Part shown: positions 33,796 to 42,834 of the stretch, in pieces
Layout: each line of letters opens with the position of its first letter
Position numbering within the stretch: position 1 is the stretch's first letter
Assembly (NCBI GenBank): GCA_023957315.1
Contig: JAMLHE010000011.1
Location: forward strand, 37,203-101,202
Origin: Candidatus Kapaibacterium sp.
Lineage (GTDB): Bacteria > Bacteroidota > Ignavibacteria > Kapaibacteriales > UBA2268
Direction of reading: 5' to 3'
DNA: 64,000 bases
Notes under the pieces: generated by a model
Told to the model about the DNA's origin: nothing
The model's input: the letters and a program-made list of their open reading frames with translations, nothing else
Databases searched by the model: none
Program-made: the position numbers and the translations under genes

Positions 33796-35561
33796 CAGTT
33801 GAAGGATTTGGTAAAGTTCCCGAACCTACTGTTCAAGCGAGCGCTGTTTACTTTACAGCTAACGATGACAATGATTTCGACTTTACTTGGACTAATGGTG
33901 ATGGTAATGGTAGATTAGTAACAATCGTTGAAGACGGTGCTACTGTTTGGTCACCAGCAGACTTTAATGATTATAGCGGTGTTGCAAGCACTACATTATC
34001 TGGTGGTAATGAAATTACAACCGGTAACTGGATTGTTGCAACAGGTAACGTATCAGGTCCGTTGAATGTTGATGGTTTGACTGCAGGCGTAGTTTACTAT
34101 GCTTATGTATTCGAGTTCAACGAATGTGCTTCTGGTACTGAAGATTACTTATTACCAGGTGCTGTTGGACAAGTTTACCAATTGGCATTCTATACTGACG
34201 AACCTTCAACTCCAATGAATGGTATTCCTGACCAAACTTCAGGTGTAGCATTTACACAATCAGACGAAACAACTCCACTTGAAATCGAAGTAATGTTGCT
34301 TGACCGTGCTGGCGACCCGATTGCTAACCCATTTGCAGGATTTGGCGTTTCAATCGCCGGTGACCCGGCTCTTGGATCAGTATCAGTTGATGCCGGTTCT
34401 ACAACAATTGCTAACGGTGCTGCAAGTACAGCAGGCACTCCAATGACAATCACTTGGACTTATGCTAACGGTATTTTGAATGCAAACTTAGTTGCTTCAA
34501 CTGCTCAAGCTGGTGTCTTAACCGGTGAATCGAATGACTTCGTTCTTAACGTAGCTCCTCCGACTACACAAGCTAAGATTATCCTTTGGGTTGGCGTTCC
34601 ATGTATTAACAATACTGAATTCAAATGGACTAACGGTGACGGTGCTTCCAGACTTGTTGTAGGTCGTGACGGTTCTTTACCTGAATTACCAACTGACTTG
34701 ACTGATTATTCAGCACTTGCTAATACTGATTTCTCACTTGCCGGTACTCTCGGAACTGATACAAAGGTTCTTGCAGTTATCAATGGCAGTGGAAATACAA
34801 TAACAGTTAGTGGTTTAACTCTTAACCAAACATACTACTTCCGCGTTTACGAATTTAACGGTACTGGCGGATTAGAAAGATACTTAACTGACAACGCATC
34901 ATTCAACCCGCGTTCACGTAAGATTACTTGCTCAGATGGAAACAACTTGTTTGACCTCATCGTTGAAAACTTCAATGTTGTATCAGGCAAAGGTAAAGGA
35001 ATCGTTTCTTGGAATACTGAATATGAACAAAATATCTCAGGTTTCGAAGTTTCGAGAATTGACCTTACTGAAGGTTCAAGCATGAATCCAATGCTCGTAG
35101 GTACTTATATGAATGCTGAAGAACTCGTTGCTGCCGGCAACACTACTACAGGTCAAACTTACAAATATACTGACAACACCGTAACTCTCGAAGTTGGCAG
35201 AACATACTTGTATCAATTGACTGCAGTTGCTTATGACGGCACACGCATCGATGTTGCTGAATCAGAAATTACAATTACTGACGATATCATTGCAGGTCCG
35301 GCTGAATTCAGCGTAACTCCTGTTCAAGTTATCAACAATGAAGCTACTTTCAAAGTTATCACTAACACTACTCAAGATGCTACTATCGAACTCTACGATG
35401 TAATCGGTAACAGAGTTGCTGTAATAGCAAATGGTATCATGTTGGGTGTTGGCGCTAACGAATTTAGCTGCCCGGTTGACAAACTTGTTAACGGTACATA
35501 CATCATCTCCGTAAACGGTAAAGATGTATCAGCTATTCAGAAGTTCCAAATCGCAAGATAA
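33615..35561 (+). CDS. C-terminal fragment of giant protein with T9SS sorting domain
   Basis: Native sequence starts about 23 codons into this 648-codon frame (RDIDIRFNATVCGVIDEDI). FN3-like units with the NPRSRK motif follow. The end is a T9SS type A domain (FSVTPVQVINNEATFKV, ATIELYDVIGNRVAVI, FQIAR). Confidence 0.75.
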   Translation: MGYWCSELRFDTLSWHFRCSFERDIDIRFNATVCGVIDEDITIASNELCPGNTDIMVGSIAVEGFGKVPEPTVQASAVYFTANDDNDFDFTWTNGDGNGRLVTIVEDGATVWSPADFNDYSGVASTTLSGGNEITTGNWIVATGNVSGPLNVDGLTAGVVYYAYVFEFNECASGTEDYLLPGAVGQVYQLAFYTDEPSTPMNGIPDQTSGVAFTQSDETTPLEIEVMLLDRAGDPIANPFAGFGVSIAGDPALGSVSVDAGSTTIANGAASTAGTPMTITWTYANGILNANLVASTAQAGVLTGESNDFVLNVAPPTTQAKIILWVGVPCINNTEFKWTNGDGASRLVVGRDGSLPELPTDLTDYSALANTDFSLAGTLGTDTKVLAVINGSGNTITVSGLTLNQTYYFRVYEFNGTGGLERYLTDNASFNPRSRKITCSDGNNLFDLIVENFNVVSGKGKGIVSWNTEYEQNISGFEVSRIDLTEGSSMNPMLVGTYMNAEELVAAGNTTTGQTYKYTDNTVTLEVGRTYLYQLTAVAYDGTRIDVAESEITITDDIIAGPAEFSVTPVQVINNEATFKVITNTTQDATIELYDVIGNRVAVIANGIMLGVGANEFSCPVDKLVNGTYIISVNGKDVSAIQKFQIAR

Positions 35562-35584
35562 TCGCGAACTAAAGCATTTAAAAG

Positions 35585-35611
35585 CCCGCTCAATTGAGCG
35601 GGTTTTTTTTT
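35585..35611 (+). terminator. rho-independent terminator of the surface-protein locus
   Basis: The perfect palindrome CCCGCTCAATTGAGCGGG is followed by nine T. It ends the 22-kb locus. Confidence 0.9.
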
Positions 35612-35664
35612 GCTTTTATATTATTTTTGCATTGTATTATTAAGAAATATATTATATTGAATTC

Positions 35665-37638
35665 ATGCACGATACAAGTTTGATATTAGACTTATTGATT
35701 GTATTCACGCTTTCGATAGCCGTTGTGTACATCTTCAATAGAATCAAAATTCCACCTATAGTTGGTTTTTTGCTGACGGGCTTATTAATTGGTCCAAACG
35801 GTTTCCATCTAATCGGAATGGAAGAAGAAGTTGATATTTTCGCTGAAATAGGCGTTATCCTAATCCTTTTTTCGATTGGGATTGATTTCTCGCTTAGCAA
35901 ATTGCTCAATCTAAAGCGAATCATCTTATTAGGCGGTTCACTTCAAGTATTCTCAACAATTGCTGTGATTGCACTAATAAGCTATGGAATCGGCTTTGAA
36001 GTAAACGTAGCCATTTTCTTAGGATTCCTTGTCGCATTGAGTTCCACCGCTATAATACTGAAATTACTGATTTCCAACGGTGCTCTCGATACTCCGCAAG
36101 GGAAAATCTCTCTCGGCATTTTGATTTTCCAAGATATTATAATTCTGCCAATGTTTTTAGTTACCCCACTTTTGGCAGGGATGTCAGAAAATATCGTTTT
36201 ATCGGTAGTGCTTCTAATTGCGAAAATAGTTGGAATTCTTGCCTTTCTATACATTTCAATTCAATTTGTGATGCCAAAACTTATCTTCGCCGTAGCCAAA
36301 ACCCGTATCAAAGAGCTCTTCTTTTTCATCATCATTTTAATCGCACTCGTAGTTGTGTGGTTGTCCTCCGTACTTGGCATATCACTCGCACTTGGTGCCT
36401 TTCTCGCCGGATTAATCATTTCCGAATCCGATTATAGCCACGAAGCACTCAGCTTTGTAGAGCCAATGCGAGATGTCTTCGGTTCCATCTTTTTCATATC
36501 AATCGGAATGCTTTTCGACGTAAGTCTCGTATTCGAAAATTGGGAATTTGTGCTATTAGCAACTCTAATTGTATTAATTGTCAAATTCTTTAGCCTTAGT
36601 CTTGCTGTTTTAGTTTTGGGCTATCCCGTCCGAATCATCATGCTCGTCGGTCTAATGTTGGCACAAATCGGAGAATTCTCATTCGTCCTTTCCAAAATAG
36701 GCTTAGACAGCGGAATAATTAGTTTCGATATCTACAGCAAAGTAATAGCAGTTGCCGTTATCAGTATGCTTTTCACACCACTATATTTTGAATTCGCTCC
36801 CAAAATCGCATCCGCAATTGGCAAACTTAAAATTTTCGAAAAATATAATAACCGCGCCCAAACCGAAGGCGAACAACCCAAGAAATTGTCAAACCACATG
36901 ATAATTGTCGGATTCGGACTAAACGGACGAAATCTGACCAAAGCTGCCTCAATCGCCGGACTCGAATACATTGTATTGGAAATGAACCCAATTACCGTCA
37001 AAAATGAAAAAGAAAACGGCGAACCGATTCACTATGGCGATGCCTCCAACGAAGCCATACTCGAATTTGCCTCAGTTAAAAAAGCAAAAATATTGGTCAT
37101 TGCGATTTCCGACCCAACATCAACACGCGCCATAATTGCACAAGCCAAAAACATCAACCCGGACCTTTACATAATTGCCCGCACACGCTTCGTCCAAGAA
37201 GTTCAAGCCCTTTACACCTTAGGCGCCGATGAGGTAATTCCGGAAGAATTTGAAACATCAATCGAAATCTTTACCCGCGTACTGACCAGATATTTAATCC
37301 CGCGTCAGGAAATCGAACGCCTTGTGAACGACATCCGCTCCGACGGCTACGATATGCTCCGTTCCATCAGCCGCCGAGCAAGCTATACAGACATTGCCGA
37401 ACACATCCCACATTTCGACGTATGCTCAATCCGCATCACCGACAAACACCATTTTATCGGCAAATCGCTCAACGAACTAAAAATCCGCAACCGCTACGAA
37501 CTCACCGTTTTAGCCGTCAAACGTGGCTCTGAGTACATTGCAAACCCCCAAGCCGACGAAGTAATCGCCAAAGACGACATACTAATCACCTGGGGCGAAA
37601 GAAAGCAAATCAGCGAATTCAACACGGATATGGAGTAG
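35665..37638 (+). CDS. CPA2-family monovalent cation:proton antiporter with RCK domains
   Basis: The 657-residue protein has an N-terminal membrane part of about 12 helices (residues 1-385) with the CPA2 pattern: IPPIVGFLLTGLLIGPNGF, SSTAIILKLL, LGAFLAGLIISESDY, IGEFSFVL. A TrkA-N/RCK nucleotide-binding domain follows from about 412 (HMIIVGFGLNGRNL). A TrkA-C domain at the end includes FIGKSLNELKIRNRY and DILITWG. It exchanges K+ or Na+ for H+ across the inner membrane, gated by the RCK part, as in KefB/KefC/YbaL. It stands alone after the locus terminator. Its codon use is unlike that of the surface genes. Confidence 0.92.
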   Translation: MHDTSLILDLLIVFTLSIAVVYIFNRIKIPPIVGFLLTGLLIGPNGFHLIGMEEEVDIFAEIGVILILFSIGIDFSLSKLLNLKRIILLGGSLQVFSTIAVIALISYGIGFEVNVAIFLGFLVALSSTAIILKLLISNGALDTPQGKISLGILIFQDIIILPMFLVTPLLAGMSENIVLSVVLLIAKIVGILAFLYISIQFVMPKLIFAVAKTRIKELFFFIIILIALVVVWLSSVLGISLALGAFLAGLIISESDYSHEALSFVEPMRDVFGSIFFISIGMLFDVSLVFENWEFVLLATLIVLIVKFFSLSLAVLVLGYPVRIIMLVGLMLAQIGEFSFVLSKIGLDSGIISFDIYSKVIAVAVISMLFTPLYFEFAPKIASAIGKLKIFEKYNNRAQTEGEQPKKLSNHMIIVGFGLNGRNLTKAASIAGLEYIVLEMNPITVKNEKENGEPIHYGDASNEAILEFASVKKAKILVIAISDPTSTRAIIAQAKNINPDLYIIARTRFVQEVQALYTLGADEVIPEEFETSIEIFTRVLTRYLIPRQEIERLVNDIRSDGYDMLRSISRRASYTDIAEHIPHFDVCSIRITDKHHFIGKSLNELKIRNRYELTVLAVKRGSEYIANPQADEVIAKDDILITWGERKQISEFNTDME

Positions 37639-37694
37639 GAAAATAGAATGAAGTGTTATCGTCAATGAAAATAGTAGTTAAAAATGGAGGATAT

Positions 37695-37781
37695 ATGTTA
37701 GAAATTAATGAAGTAATTCGCATTGCAAACAAGCATTTCGTGGATGCGATGAGCGTCAACGAAGGCAAAATGCGACAATGA
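37695..37781 (+). CDS. 28-residue ORF with strong RBS, possible gene remnant
   Basis: A short frame (MLEINEVIRIANKHFVDAMS...) starts 7 bases after a GGAGG site. Its stop overlaps the next ATG (ATGA at 37778). The beginning looks like the start of a longer protein family, so a deletion may have removed the rest. A small coupled leader peptide is the alternative. Nothing in the sequence decides between these. Confidence 0.35.
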   Translation: MLEINEVIRIANKHFVDAMSVNEGKMRQ

Positions 37782-38200
37782 ATTATCTTATCTTCCTTAT
37801 ATTATTTTTTAATATACAGTTATTGACTTGTCAAGAAAATGATAAGTATATAAAATTTAATATAAGTTGTGAATATGATACATGGCTAAACAGTAACAGT
37901 ATTTACTTTATTGATTCATTGGGAAACAAACAAGGTATATATATCATTGATAACAGGATTCATGATAATAATTTTTTAAAAATATCAAATCAGTTTAATA
38001 AATTTATAAATGAAAACACCTTGAATATATCTATAAAGACTAAAATAGGTATTGAAGATTCTGCAAATACTGAAATAAATGGAATGTATGAAGGAGAAAA
38101 AAACTTAAAAGTATATTTTACTAATGATAGTACAATAGTAAATTATGAATGGAAGTTGAAAGATTTAAAGCCAGTCATGTTTAAACATGGAGATTATTAG
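37778..38200 (+). CDS. exported hypothetical protein
   Basis: The 140-residue product starts with a signal sequence (MNYLIFLILFFNIQLLTC) and then is rich in Asn, Lys and Ile, with beta-type segments (VYFTNDSTIVNYEWKL). It is markedly more AT-rich than its neighbours. LLTC could be a poor lipobox. The gene lies between a 28-residue remnant-like ORF and a DUF2442 gene. No family is recognised. Confidence 0.55.
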   Translation: MNYLIFLILFFNIQLLTCQENDKYIKFNISCEYDTWLNSNSIYFIDSLGNKQGIYIIDNRIHDNNFLKISNQFNKFINENTLNISIKTKIGIEDSANTEINGMYEGEKNLKVYFTNDSTIVNYEWKLKDLKPVMFKHGDY

Positions 38201-38207
38201 CTTGCTT

Positions 38208-38462
38208 ATGAAAAGCACATACCCGAAAATCATTGACGCCAAAGCAAAATCACCTAATGTGATTGAGGTGCTGTTTGATAACCAAATCACCAAAATCTAC
38301 GACTTCGAACCGTTGCTGAGTGATGCGAATTTCCAAATCTTGAATGAGTTCAATGTTTTCAAAAACTTCTCGATTTCAGCCGGTGGCTATGGTTTGGAAT
38401 GGAATGAAGATTTAGACATCAGCGAATCTAAACTTTGGGTAAATGGCGTTACTGTAAAGTAA
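38208..38462 (+). CDS. DUF2442 domain protein
   Basis: The 84-residue protein fits DUF2442: a first strand PKIIDAKAKSPNVIEVLFDN, then KIYDFEPLL, and the closing GGYGLEWNEDLDISESKLW. I chose ATG 38208; an ATG at 38187 would overlap the gene upstream by 14 bases and adds residues not usual for the family. DUF2442 proteins often sit beside DUF4160 proteins in small toxin-antitoxin-like pairs; no DUF4160 gene is present here. Function unknown. Confidence 0.75.
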   Translation: MKSTYPKIIDAKAKSPNVIEVLFDNQITKIYDFEPLLSDANFQILNEFNVFKNFSISAGGYGLEWNEDLDISESKLWVNGVTVK

Positions 38463-38548
38463 CTCAGCACCCTCATTGTATTATTTATATGAAGGTGCGA
38501 AATTTTCTTTGATGTGCGTTTTTATAAAGTATTTGCCTAAAAATTCTC

Positions 38549-39256
38549 CTATATCACAGCTTCTCCAAAATCGTCTAATGAGGCGAGTCCGTTTCTGGCT
38601 TTTACGTCGTTGGGGTCTAATTCTAATGCTTTGCGATATGCAATCCGTGCATCATATTTTTTGTTCAAATTCAAATAGGCATCGCCAAGCAAAGCACATG
38701 CTGAGGGGCTTTCGGGGTTGTTGTCAACGACGTTTTTCAAGGCTGTCGCCGCTTCTTCGTAAAATCCCATACGTAAGCATACTACGCCAAGGTGAAAAAA
38801 TGCGATAAGGAATTTTGGCTGTACTTTCGTGACGTGCGTGAAAAATTCTCTTGCTTCGGCTAAATGCCCGCAATGATAGCTTAATATTCCTGACCAGTAG
38901 TGTGCAATCAGGAAATTTTTGTCTAATTCGATACATTTTGCCAATGAGCGTAAGCCTTTTTTCAAGCTGCCCATCCGGTAATAGCCCAATCCCAATTCAA
39001 AATATATCGTCGGGAAACTTGGCAACTTTTCCGCACCTAATTCGAGGTAGTGAACGGATTGCTCGATGTCACCGAGCCTGTAGAGGGCGTTGCCGATGTG
39101 CTTGTAAACTATTCCTAAGTCGGGGTTGCGTCCCAATGCTTTTTTGTAATGCTCGATTGCGTCCAGATATTGCCCCTGAGTTTCGTGTTGGTATGCTTCC
39201 AAAATATCGGGGTCGTCCGAATCAAATCTAATATTAAGTCTATTCAAATCATTCAT
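38549..39256 (-). CDS. tetratricopeptide-repeat protein
   Basis: The 235-residue protein has about six TPR units, for example DAIEHYKKALGRNPDLGIVY, LGLGYYRMGSLKKGLRSLAK, AATALKNVVDNNPESPSACA and ARIAYRKALELDPND. There is no signal peptide. TPR units mediate protein-protein contacts; no partner is suggested by the neighbours (DUF2442 convergent, 3-hydroxyacyl-CoA dehydrogenase upstream on the same strand). Confidence 0.85.
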   Translation of the reverse strand: MNDLNRLNIRFDSDDPDILEAYQHETQGQYLDAIEHYKKALGRNPDLGIVYKHIGNALYRLGDIEQSVHYLELGAEKLPSFPTIYFELGLGYYRMGSLKKGLRSLAKCIELDKNFLIAHYWSGILSYHCGHLAEAREFFTHVTKVQPKFLIAFFHLGVVCLRMGFYEEAATALKNVVDNNPESPSACALLGDAYLNLNKKYDARIAYRKALELDPNDVKARNGLASLDDFGEAVI

Positions 39257-39330
39257 GATAAATTTTCGATATATTAAAAAATCAAATTTACGATATTTTC
39301 TGACAATGACAAATTACTACAATCATATTT

Positions 39331-40212
39331 TTAAAATTTATTGGCAACCGGGACATCTTGTCCGGCATAAAGGTAAAATCCGTTGCCGTTCTTGCGTCCG
39401 TAATGTCCGGCGGCTACAACTTTCTTCAATAATGGACATGGACGATATTTCGGGTCGCCAAGGTCGTTATGGAGCACTTCCAATATTGCCAAGCATGTAT
39501 CCAAACCGATTAAATCTGCCAATGCGAGTGGTCCCATTGGGTGTGCGAAGCCTAATTTTGCGACTTCATCAATTGCATCAACTGTACCGACGTTTTCCAT
39601 CAGAGCAAAGATTGCTTCGTTGATGAATGGCAATAGTATTCGGTTAGAAATGAAACCCGGATAATCGTTTGCTGTAACGGGTGTTTTGCCCAATTTTTTG
39701 CAAAGCTCGACTGTTGCGTTGTAAACTTCGTCGCCTGTGGTAAGTCCGCGAATTACTTCGACGAGTTTCATCATCGGGACGGGATTCATGAAGTGCATTC
39801 CGATTACTTGAGCGGGTCGCTTTGTTCGAGCAGCAATTTCAGTGATTGAAATTGTTGAGGTATTCGATGCAAGTATAGCTTCGGGCTTGGCAATTGCGTC
39901 AAGTTCGGCAAATATTTTGAATTTGAGCTCTTTGTTTTCTGTGGCAGCTTCGATTATTATATCAGCGTCAGCACAAGCGGACATTTCAGTCGTTGCGAAG
40001 ATATTTGCCATAGTTGCATCCATTTGCTCTTGCGAAATTTTCTCTTTCTTCACTTGGCGGTCTAAATTTTTGCTAATAGTGCCGATTCCACGCTCAATAG
40101 CTTGATCATTAATATCGAATAATGTTACTTTGTAGTTTGCAAGTGCAAAAACGTGAGCAATTCCGTTGCCCATTGTTCCGGCGCCGATGACGGCAATTTT
40201 GTTGAATTCCAT
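39331..40212 (-). CDS. 3-hydroxybutyryl-CoA (3-hydroxyacyl-CoA) dehydrogenase
   Basis: The 293-residue length is usual for single-domain-pair enzymes (Hbd/PaaH). The N-terminal Rossmann motif is [20 protein letters not shown]. The family signatures are [17 protein letters not shown], with the catalytic His, and [16 protein letters not shown] at the start of the C-terminal domain. It oxidises (S)-3-hydroxyacyl-CoA to 3-oxoacyl-CoA with NAD(P)+, or the reverse. It fits the other acyl-CoA genes in the next 10 kb, though it is not in an operon with them. Confidence 0.93.
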   Translation of the reverse strand: MEFNKIAVIGAGTMGNGIAHVFALANYKVTLFDINDQAIERGIGTISKNLDRQVKKEKISQEQMDATMANIFATTEMSACADADIIIEAATENKELKFKIFAELDAIAKPEAILASNTSTISITEIAARTKRPAQVIGMHFMNPVPMMKLVEVIRGLTTGDEVYNATVELCKKLGKTPVTANDYPGFISNRILLPFINEAIFALMENVGTVDAIDEVAKLGFAHPMGPLALADLIGLDTCLAILEVLHNDLGDPKYRPCPLLKKVVAAGHYGRKNGNGFYLYAGQDVPVANKF

Positions 40213-40500
40213 GACATTTTCTCCTTTTTTAATAAATTTTACTTACTTAATTTTTACAATACGAAAGGCTTTATTTTTTGTTTGATTGCTTACAGATAGA
40301 GCGTTTTTATGGCGAATCTAATCATATTTTTAGGTGTACCTGTTGTTGTAACTTTAAGCTACCCAAATTTGTTATTGTTATGTCAATAATCGCTAAAAGA
40401 ATATTATATTTGTGTTTCATATAATTAAATTTTTTGAAAATTATATATATTCAAAGTTAACAATAACAAGGTTAATATCAAAGGGAAAAAGGTCATTTTT

Positions 40501-41502
40501 ATGTCGTCGCTACAATATAAAGCATTTTATGTCGAAGAAGTCTCTCCCAATACATTTGTCAGAAGCATTATCGAATTGCCGATTGATAGTTTGCCGGATA
40601 ACGATGTTTTAATCAAAGTTCATTATTCTTCACTTAATTACAAAGATGCTCTTTCATCAAAAGGGCACAAAGGTGTATCGAAATTTTACCCGCACACTCC
40701 CGGCATAGATGCTGCAGGAGTAGTTGTTGAATCAAAAGTGCCGGAGTTTGCATCCGGTGACGAAGTCATTGTAACAGGCTATGACCTGGGTATGAATACC
40801 CCCGGAGGATTCGGACAATACATCAAAGTTCCGGCTTCGTGGATTGTGAAAAAACCTGAAACTCTGACTTTAAAAGAATCTATGATTTACGGTACAGCAG
40901 GTTTCACAGCGGGAATTTGCATTACCGAACTTCAAAATCATAATGTAATGCCCGGAATGGGCAAGGTGTTAGTTACAGGAGCAACGGGTGGCGTTGGTTC
41001 ATTGGCTATTTCGATATTAGCGAAAATCGGCTATGAAGTTGTTGCTTCAACAAGCAAATTGCATTACGAAGAATTTTTGCTCAAAATGGGTGCTACCGAA
41101 GTCATACGCAAGAATATGATTCTCGACCTAACGGCGCGACCTCTGCTTTCAGGGCAATGGCTCGGTGTTGTTGAAAATGTCGGAGGCGGGACACTATCCT
41201 CGGTGATACGTTCTACTCAACAGCATGGTTGCGTTTGCGTGGTTGGTAACGTCGGGGGAGACGTACTCACAACTTCTGTGTATCCGTTTATTTTGCGTGG
41301 AGTTACACTTTGCGGGATTGATTCCGCTTCACGCCCGATGCATTTAAGAACCAATATTTGGGATAAATTGGCAACTGATTGGAAAGTAGAACTGCCCCAA
41401 TCATTTGTAAATGTTGTAAAATTAGATTCGCTAACACGCGAAATTGATAAGATTCTTGACGGAAAACAAACCGGAAGAGTAGTCTTAGAGCATGACCACT
41501 AA
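40501..41502 (+). CDS. acuI: YhdH/AcuI-family quinone oxidoreductase-like reductase (acryloyl-CoA reductase type)
   Basis: The 333-residue MDR-family protein has YSSLNYKDALSSKG and PHTPGIDAAGVV, both hallmarks of the YhdH/YhfP branch. Next is the loop GYDLGMNTPGGFGQY and the NADPH motif VTGATGGVGSLAISIL (about residues 158-173). No zinc ligands are seen. AcuI reduces acryloyl-CoA to propionyl-CoA, which would connect to the mutase genes downstream; other members have unclear substrates, so the symbol is tentative. It has its own 290-base upstream region, divergent from the dehydrogenase. Confidence 0.85.
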   Translation: MSSLQYKAFYVEEVSPNTFVRSIIELPIDSLPDNDVLIKVHYSSLNYKDALSSKGHKGVSKFYPHTPGIDAAGVVVESKVPEFASGDEVIVTGYDLGMNTPGGFGQYIKVPASWIVKKPETLTLKESMIYGTAGFTAGICITELQNHNVMPGMGKVLVTGATGGVGSLAISILAKIGYEVVASTSKLHYEEFLLKMGATEVIRKNMILDLTARPLLSGQWLGVVENVGGGTLSSVIRSTQQHGCVCVVGNVGGDVLTTSVYPFILRGVTLCGIDSASRPMHLRTNIWDKLATDWKVELPQSFVNVVKLDSLTREIDKILDGKQTGRVVLEHDH

Positions 41503-41527
41503 TCCGGTCTATTTAATCTAAATAAAA

Positions 41528-42667
41528 TTATTTCAGCAAACTTCTGGCGATTACCAATCTTTGGATTTCGCTTGTACCCTCGTATATTTCGGTGATTTTT
41601 GCATCACGATAATAACGCTCGGCATTGAAATCTTCCGTATAGCCAAAGCCACCGTGTATCTGGATTGATTTGTTGGCACAAAACATCGCTGCTTCCGAAG
41701 CATCTAATTTTGCCATAGCTGCTTCACGGGAATAATCCATTCCCTCGTTTTTCATCTTGCTTGCTCGCCAAGTAAGTAACCAAGCAGCTTCGTAGCGTAC
41801 CCACATATCGGCTATCATCCATTGAATAGCTTGGAAATTGGAAATTGGCTGGTCGAATTGGAAGCGTTCTTTAGAATATTTAATTGCATCTTCTATAGCT
41901 GCACGAGCTATCCCCAATGCTTGAGAAGCAATTCCAAGTCTGCCGCCGTCCAAAGTCACCATTGCTACTTTAAAGCCTTTGTTGAGTTCGCCCAAAAGTG
42001 CTTCTTTGGGCAATTCGACATTCTCCAAGATAATTTCGGCTGTGGACGATGATTTGATACCGAGTTTTCGCTCTAATTTGCCCACATAGCAGCCGGGTGT
42101 CCCTTTTTCGATGATGAACGCCGAAATGCCTTTAACTTTTTGCGATGGCTCTGTAGAGGCTATCAAAATATAAATTTCGGCTTCGTTACCGTTTGTAGCC
42201 CATAATTTTGCACCGTTCAAAATCCATTTGTCACCTTGCAAAACAGCAGTCGTTTTCGTCGCACCGGCATCGGAGCCGGCACCGGATTCGCTGAGCGAAA
42301 ATGCCCCGATTTTATTCCCCGAAAGCAAGTCCGGCAAATATTTTTGCTTTTGTTCCTCAGTCCCAAAACGATAAATCGGGTCGCAAACCAAAGATGAATG
42401 TGCCGAAATAATAACACCTGTCGAGGCGCACCATCTCGAAACTTCCTCAACTGCCAGCATGTACGAAATATAATCCATGTCGGCGCCACCATAATCCGAA
42501 GGGTAAGCAATTCCCATCAAACCGAGTTCGCCCGCTTCCTTGATAATGTCAGCCGGAAATCTGTGATTGCGTTCATTTTCCGCTGCCACAGGTCCTATGC
42601 GTTCTTTGGCAAATTTATGCACCATTTCTTTTAGCATAATTTGCTCTTCTGTCAACAAGTAATCCAT
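41528..42667 (-). CDS. acyl-CoA dehydrogenase (short-chain/butyryl type)
   Basis: The 379-residue flavoenzyme starts MDYLLTEEQIMLKEMVHKFA and has the FAD-binding segments FSLSESGAGSDAGATKT and WILNGAKLWATNG. It ends with IQIHGGFGYTEDFNAERYYR and ITEIYEGTSEIQRLVIARSL, where the catalytic Glu is in YEG. It introduces the 2,3 double bond in acyl-CoA and passes electrons to ETF. It converges with the AcuI-like gene, only 25 bases apart. Chain-length preference cannot be told. Confidence 0.92.
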   Translation of the reverse strand: MDYLLTEEQIMLKEMVHKFAKERIGPVAAENERNHRFPADIIKEAGELGLMGIAYPSDYGGADMDYISYMLAVEEVSRWCASTGVIISAHSSLVCDPIYRFGTEEQKQKYLPDLLSGNKIGAFSLSESGAGSDAGATKTTAVLQGDKWILNGAKLWATNGNEAEIYILIASTEPSQKVKGISAFIIEKGTPGCYVGKLERKLGIKSSSTAEIILENVELPKEALLGELNKGFKVAMVTLDGGRLGIASQALGIARAAIEDAIKYSKERFQFDQPISNFQAIQWMIADMWVRYEAAWLLTWRASKMKNEGMDYSREAAMAKLDASEAAMFCANKSIQIHGGFGYTEDFNAERYYRDAKITEIYEGTSEIQRLVIARSLLK

Positions 42668-42834
42668 ATAATCCTCATCAGTAATAATTATTCTGAAATT
42701 TCATTTCCTAATTTTTTAAATATATCAAATCATATCATCTTACCAAAACTTTAAATTCGATTTGTTCATAAAATTTAACAAAAAAGTGATTCTTAAACGA
42801 CATCATAAAGTAGAAAAGAGATTATATTTGAGCA

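Larger units (their letters stand above)
23965..35561 (+). pseudogene. giant beta-helix surface protein, about 3866 codons, with four -1 frameshifts and T9SS domain
   Basis: Four frames join into one protein if one base is restored at each of four sites: A at GCGAAGAT (26821), T at CTCTTGC (26934), A at GGAAAATGG (32143) and A at TTGAAAGAG (33678). The order is: signal peptide (LLVCFILFSTSAWS); right-handed beta-helix repeats with NNYWG..DAGP-type caps (about 24.0-29.6 kb); a stretch with FN3-like units and NPRTRKT motifs (30.5-31.6 kb); repeated Ig-like units starting VCEG (31.6-33.2 kb); further FN3-like units with NPRSRK (33.2-35.1 kb); and a T9SS sorting domain (ATIELYDVIGNRV ... NGTYIISV ... 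IQKFQIAR). A terminator follows. It would be a very large T9SS-exported adhesin-like protein if intact. Substrate or partner is unknown. Confidence 0.75.

Noticed and set aside
24184..34453. Antisense and other-frame reading frames within the giant beta-helix gene
   Set aside because: They follow from repetitive GGT/GCT/ACT/GTT codons and show no domain; the plus-strand frames carry signal peptide, beta-helix, Ig and T9SS patterns.
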